Part shown: in pieces, positions 61,601-64,000 of the stretch
Position numbering within the stretch: the first letter of the stretch is position 1
How the letters are laid out: the number at the start of each line of letters is the position of its first letter
Source of the DNA: CAYUVF01 sp964448045
GTDB lineage: Bacteria; Bacteroidota; Rhodothermia; Rhodothermales; Salinibacteraceae
NCBI GenBank assembly: GCA_964448045.1
Contig: CAYUVF010000013.1
Span: 18,669-82,668 of the forward strand
Length of the DNA: 64,000 nucleotides
Reading direction: 5' to 3'
Program-made: the position numbers and the translations under genes
Notes under the pieces: generated by a model
The model's database searches: none
What the model saw: only the letters and a program-made list of their open reading frames with translations
Told to the model about the DNA's origin: nothing

Positions 61601-61797
61601 CCGTCACCGTCGAGCAACAGGGCGAATACTTCACGCTGCGGATTCGCGATGACGGCAGGGGCTTCGATCAGGCCGCCGTCAACCGCGGCTATGGCCTTGC
61701 GAATATGCGGCGACGCGCCCGGGCGGTAGGCGGGCGCCTCGAAATCGACAGCAGCCCGAGCGGTACGCAGGTCACGTTCTCAGCCAAAATGGCGTAA
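58615..61797 (+). CDS. Two-component propeller / Y_Y_Y sensor histidine kinase
   Basis: A 1060-residue membrane sensor kinase. An N-terminal hydrophobic segment (about 30-50) acts as signal anchor. A long extracytoplasmic region of propeller repeats ('DGTLWIGTSTGAAALRDG', 'DGSLWIGSENGLFRYGGD') runs to about 690, and a Y_Y_Y domain is at about 715-800. One membrane helix lies near 829-858. A HisKA_3 domain has the phospho-acceptor His875 in 'LASDLHDDVGSNIS', and the HATPase part shows 'HNAAKHA' and 'DDGRGF'. Histidine type and partner suggest a NarL/LuxR response regulator, and one is encoded at 62612. Such sensors in Bacteroidota often detect carbohydrates or other extracellular ligands. Confidence 0.93.
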   Translation: MKPSSGPRPVSILDLLFAPSSARPLSRRVSFAAAGLVLTIWILGICAGAQPLPHSLNTHHVRTFTPAEGPPAGDARHLAQTGDGPIYVSTARGVAAFDGYAFHPVPLPGFESHVIETAHLDRAGRLWLLTKENDLGYIKDERVHRMPPVRTLRNNPSNSLFETENGLLWINGADGLTRITPEAEDPYALLTTAHGLPDNEVISVFDAPGGRRLIVTHGGMAFMEADTTRPGGIRFVPFAPPGLPPVPSGHSYHSVWANRHGIWLAFDDHVRHYRIEAQDDAPLRPATFTRYDATDRTPPLHVDSLQLTPGQFATFPPHLSTRLRFEGGTALCDGQQASAYCRLLLTRDGTYWITFLQSSTLLHVQNNRATPILLREHLTFSTINHVMLDHESSLWIGTDRGIIQLAPRAVSAMTKSSGLAETFTAPVLQTRDGALWVGTWGGGLHRFDDGRLTRRYTTADGLPHNKIRSLYEAHDGTLWIGTSTGAAALRDGRIDEQLSNINEVRSFAEQDDGTLWLGTAARLVVRRPDGLTTEPDSAFWNRKQIWALHAARDGSLWIGSENGLFRYGGDRLHTYDARHGLRSSFVVAIHDDPGGALWVSTYEDGLHRYRNGRFIAVTTREGLHHNGVWRMLWDDRGGVWMSSDQGVFRVDHDRLHAVADAVARGQRPAEPLSPLVFTETEGLPSRECNRAGPGGWRLRDGRLAFNNLQGLVLIDPERALTPPPPPRTTLHRVVADGQPVPVPPEDPAPLPAGTRQLRFDFAALSFIAPGQNHYRYRLRGYDEAWVDGDTRATATYTNLAPDDYVFEVQSASGMSAWGPPTTAALTLRPLLWQMGWVRLLALGVVIGLLAVAYQVRVRRLLAMERLRLRLASDLHDDVGSNISSIALISEMLTGNVDPDALEQRHLQRIHAAAEETVRSLRDIIWLVDPKHDTLADLVRKMRRVAPTLLNGTPCTFEVAGPIAPYSLDMTAMRHVFLLYKEALHNAAKHAAAQHVAVTVEQQGEYFTLRIRDDGRGFDQAAVNRGYGLANMRRRARAVGGRLEIDSSPSGTQVTFSAKMA

Positions 61798-61880
61798 ATG
61801 CGTGATGGATAGAGCCGGAACGGACCTCTACTATCCAGGAGTCCGCGTTTACAGACTCTCACCCGCCCGAGGAAAGAGAT

Positions 61881-62507
61881 ATGCTGAAGCAGATCTCAAC
61901 CGCGCTCATGGTGCTGCTTTGCGTAGTGCATCATGATGTAGCGGCGCAAAAGCAGTACGCGTATGACGTAAAAACGCCACTCGCCGCGAAATACGAACTA
62001 CAGATTGTCAAGCAGGGCGTCTTGCTCGCACTCGATGATTCCCCAACGGCTCACGTGCAGGAGTTCGGAGAGGATTACTCGCTCTGGCTGACGGAGGTAC
62101 AGCGCTTTCTTCGAGGCGATTCTCTTCATGTAATTGCTCAGATTGAACTCAGAGGCCCCTCCGCACTCGGCCGGGGAGAACTGTTCGCGCGGCGGAATTG
62201 CCACATTCAGTACCACTGGGAGCGCGCCAACACGTATGCCCGGGATCACTTCGACAGCGGGCAGTTCACGCATCAATCAGACTATACCCAAACGGCTCAG
62301 AACATTGGGTCCATGATGAGTCTCAGCGGCAGTCCCTATGGCAACCCCATTGGCGTGTTGTCCGGCGCGATGGTGGCCGGAGCAATCGTAGGGCTCGGTG
62401 AAGCGCTATCGAAAGACCCTTCTCCCCTCGAAGTCATGGAGAGCATCTACATCGGCCAGTCCGTGCTCCACACCGTGGAGACACTGGTGCAAACGCATCC
62501 GCGCTAA
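61881..62507 (+). CDS. Exported protein of unknown function between a sensor kinase and its regulator
   Basis: A 208-residue protein with a signal peptide (about 1-22, 'ALMVLLCVVHHDVAAQ'). The mature part has no domain I recognise. It starts with a region rich in beta-like segments ('VLLALDDSP', 'LHVIAQIELRG'), and near 145-180 has a Gly/Met/Ser/Ala-rich stretch ('GSMMSLSGSPYG', 'GAMVAGAIVGLGEAL') that could be a membrane-active or glycine-rich hairpin helix. The gene is AT-richer than its neighbours. It lies 83 bases after the kinase and 104 before the regulator, so it is likely in the same operon and may be linked to signal sensing. Confidence 0.65.
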   Translation: MLKQISTALMVLLCVVHHDVAAQKQYAYDVKTPLAAKYELQIVKQGVLLALDDSPTAHVQEFGEDYSLWLTEVQRFLRGDSLHVIAQIELRGPSALGRGELFARRNCHIQYHWERANTYARDHFDSGQFTHQSDYTQTAQNIGSMMSLSGSPYGNPIGVLSGAMVAGAIVGLGEALSKDPSPLEVMESIYIGQSVLHTVETLVQTHPR

Positions 62508-62611
62508 TCGAAACTGTCTCAACTCGCGCGCTGATGGCGCTGAGCAATCTGACTCTCTCTTTTCGCAATATGCTTTCTACCGACTCTCTGTCATCATACC
62601 GTGGTGATCGC

Positions 62612-63256
62612 ATGACCGACCGAGAAACCCACGTCTGGGTCGTTGAGGACAACGAGTACTTGCGCGAGACGGTCGTCGAGCTCATCGATCAGCAAGCAGA
62701 CATGCAGTGCACGCTGGCCGCCGGCTCGGGCGAAGAGGCGCTCGCGGCGCTGAAGCGTGGCGAAGTGCCGCAGGTAGTGATCATGGACCTGGGCCTGCCG
62801 GGCATGAACGGCATCGAGGGCATTCAAGCGATTAAAAGCGTTTCACCCACATCGCATATCGTCGTCTTAACCGTGCACGAAGACGACGAGAACGTCTTCG
62901 AGGCCCTCTGCTCCGGCGCGTGCGGCTACCTCCTTAAACCGGCCTCCACTGATCGGATTATCGAAGCGATTCACTTGGCGCTCTCCGGCGGCGCACCGAT
63001 GAGCGCCTTCATCGCCCGCAAGGTCCTGCGGATGTTCCGGCATCACGTCCGCCCCCGTGCCGACTACGGCCTGACCGACCGCGAGCGCGAGATTTTGCAC
63101 CTCCTCGTGGAGGACCACACCCAGAAGGAGATTGCGGCCACGCTCTTTTTGAGCCCGCATACGGTCGACACCCACCTCCGGAATATCTACGCCAAGCTGC
63201 AGGTGCATTCGCGCAGCGGCGCCATCGTCAAGGCGCTCCGGGAGCGATTGCTGTGA
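62612..63256 (+). CDS. NarL/FixJ-family response regulator
   Basis: A 214-residue regulator from the ATG at 62612, preceded by GGTGAT; a longer frame to 62534 is not receiver-like. The receiver domain has the acidic pair in 'VVEDN' and phospho-acceptor Asp59 in 'VVIMDLGLPGMNG'. The C-terminal LuxR-type HTH (about 150-210) has 'LTDREREILHLLVED' and 'SPHTVDTHLRNIYAKL'. It is the probable partner of the HisKA_3 kinase at 58615. Confidence 0.95.
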   Translation: MTDRETHVWVVEDNEYLRETVVELIDQQADMQCTLAAGSGEEALAALKRGEVPQVVIMDLGLPGMNGIEGIQAIKSVSPTSHIVVLTVHEDDENVFEALCSGACGYLLKPASTDRIIEAIHLALSGGAPMSAFIARKVLRMFRHHVRPRADYGLTDREREILHLLVEDHTQKEIAATLFLSPHTVDTHLRNIYAKLQVHSRSGAIVKALRERLL

Positions 63257-64000
63257 GTAATGGGGTGGATTCGCTGGTCAACGTGTAGAATGGCGTGTTT
63301 ACGCGATACCACAAGCCGCTTCGATTCCGTAGGATGAGTACAAGGATCGCCGCCCCGTTCGAAGCTCTCAATCGGTGAGGCATCCCTTTTACACACTGAC
63401 TCAGATGCACCATCTTTCCGGAGACATGATTTAAATGCACGAACCGAAGCGGCTACTTGATTTCCTTCTCATCCCGTTCGTAGTCGACGAAGCCCTCGAC
63501 AATGCAGGTCCGGAAGCCACCTTTCTAACGAACGTTCGCCCCCATCAGAAGGTACTCCTTTTCTGAACGCAATGCGCGTAGAGGGGGAAGCGTGGACGCC
63601 TGCCATTGCGGTTGTCGAGGCAAACCCGATGCAGGAGATCTACCACCTCGAACCCACCGAGGACGGCGTAGGTCTGGTGATCAGCAAGGATAACACGAAA
63701 CGAGAGAAGGTCTTTATTACGCGGTAGCCTGGTTCCGTAGCGCAGTCCTAAGGTGCACAACGGCATAGCTCCGGCCCCAAAGGTCCATCGGGCCTGTTCG
63801 TCTCACAGTAACGGGCAGGTTCTGGCTCCAGTGGTCGAGACGGTCGGCGTTCCCTGCTGCATCTTAGCCCAGTTTTCTGGTCAACGTCCACCATGAAACG
63901 GCCCATGTTCTGCAAACGCCTGCAATCACCTCAACTCCCAACGCCCAATACTCCGTGCAGGTTTGAGGCTGATTCTGGGGCCACTCCCTCGACTTAACAT
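63257..64000. other. Intergenic tail of the window without a convincing gene
   Basis: About 740 bases after the response regulator. Codon structure is poor in all frames and stops are frequent. Besides the short ORF at 63572 there is a 43-codon ORF at about 63434-63565, with no recognisable family. The base composition is lower in G+C than the genes around. A neighbouring gene may start beyond 64000. Confidence 0.5.
63572..63727 (+). CDS. Possible small hypothetical ORF or gene remnant
   Basis: A 51-codon ORF with a protein-like composition ('MRVEGEAWTPAIAVVEANPM', then 'HLEPTEDGVGLVISKD', ending 'EKVFITR'). There is no SD and no family recognised. It could be a remnant of a larger gene. Low confidence that it is expressed. 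Confidence 0.25.
   Translation: MRVEGEAWTPAIAVVEANPMQEIYHLEPTEDGVGLVISKDNTKREKVFITR

Noticed and set aside
63434..63565. 43-codon plus-strand ORF after the response regulator
   Set aside because: Short, no SD, no family, and both reading frames around it break quickly.

Overview
The window looks like a chromosome segment from a GC-rich member of the Bacteroidota, most plausibly of the Rhodothermota/Salinibacter lineage. The evidence is a secreted protein with a type IX secretion (T9SS) C-terminal sorting domain, a TonB-dependent receptor, a two-component-propeller/Y_Y_Y sensor kinase, many acidic proteins, and weak Shine-Dalgarno (SD) signals at many starts. The phylum assignment is inferred from gene content, not from a marker phylogeny.

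Positions 1-5232 (minus strand) hold the start of an exported protein and a 1653-residue T9SS-type cell-surface protein. Positions 5313-42069 (all minus strand, read from high to low coordinate) form one large type VI secretion system (T6SS) island. Its order is tagH, tssJ, tssK, tssL, tssM, tagF, tssA, a 328-base gap with a candidate promoter, then tssB, tssC, hcp, tssE, tssF, tssG, clpV, vgrG, PAAR, an Rhs/YD-repeat protein, a pentapeptide-repeat protein, a DUF2169 protein, a fused TssB-TssC protein, an FHA-transmembrane-lytic transglycosylase fusion, a PP2C phosphatase, a transmembrane Ser/Thr kinase, and two paralogous TPR/CsgG-like envelope proteins. It carries the full TssJLM membrane complex, TagF and a kinase/phosphatase/FHA circuit, so it resembles the proteobacterial T6SSi subtype rather than the T6SSiii typical of Bacteroidota. 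The most unusual genes lie in the accessory block 5313-19546: the single-chain sheath-like fusion, the FHA-SLT fusion and an Rhs protein with an unrecognised C-terminus.

Positions 42269-53977 are mainly housekeeping: MATE transporter, accA, a hotdog thioesterase, AcuB-like and AcuC-like proteins, a DUF433/DUF5615 toxin-antitoxin pair with a frameshifted toxin between two copies of a palindromic repeat, rlpA, ccmF, and a chorismate mutase-DAHP synthase fusion followed by a convergent alcohol dehydrogenase. A strong find is upstream of the fusion enzyme: a TTGACA-N17-TATGCT promoter, a 46-codon leader ORF whose middle reads FYLYTYFYFYF, a 9-bp antiterminator pairing and a GC-rich hairpin with eight Ts. 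This is a textbook Phe/Tyr transcription attenuator.

Positions 54173-58180 carry molybdenum cofactor genes (moaD, moaE, convergent moaA) around a TonB-dependent receptor. Positions 58615-63256 encode a propeller sensor kinase, a small exported protein of unknown function and a LuxR-type response regulator. The last 740 bases hold no convincing gene. I saw no tRNA, rRNA, CRISPR array or intact insertion sequence.
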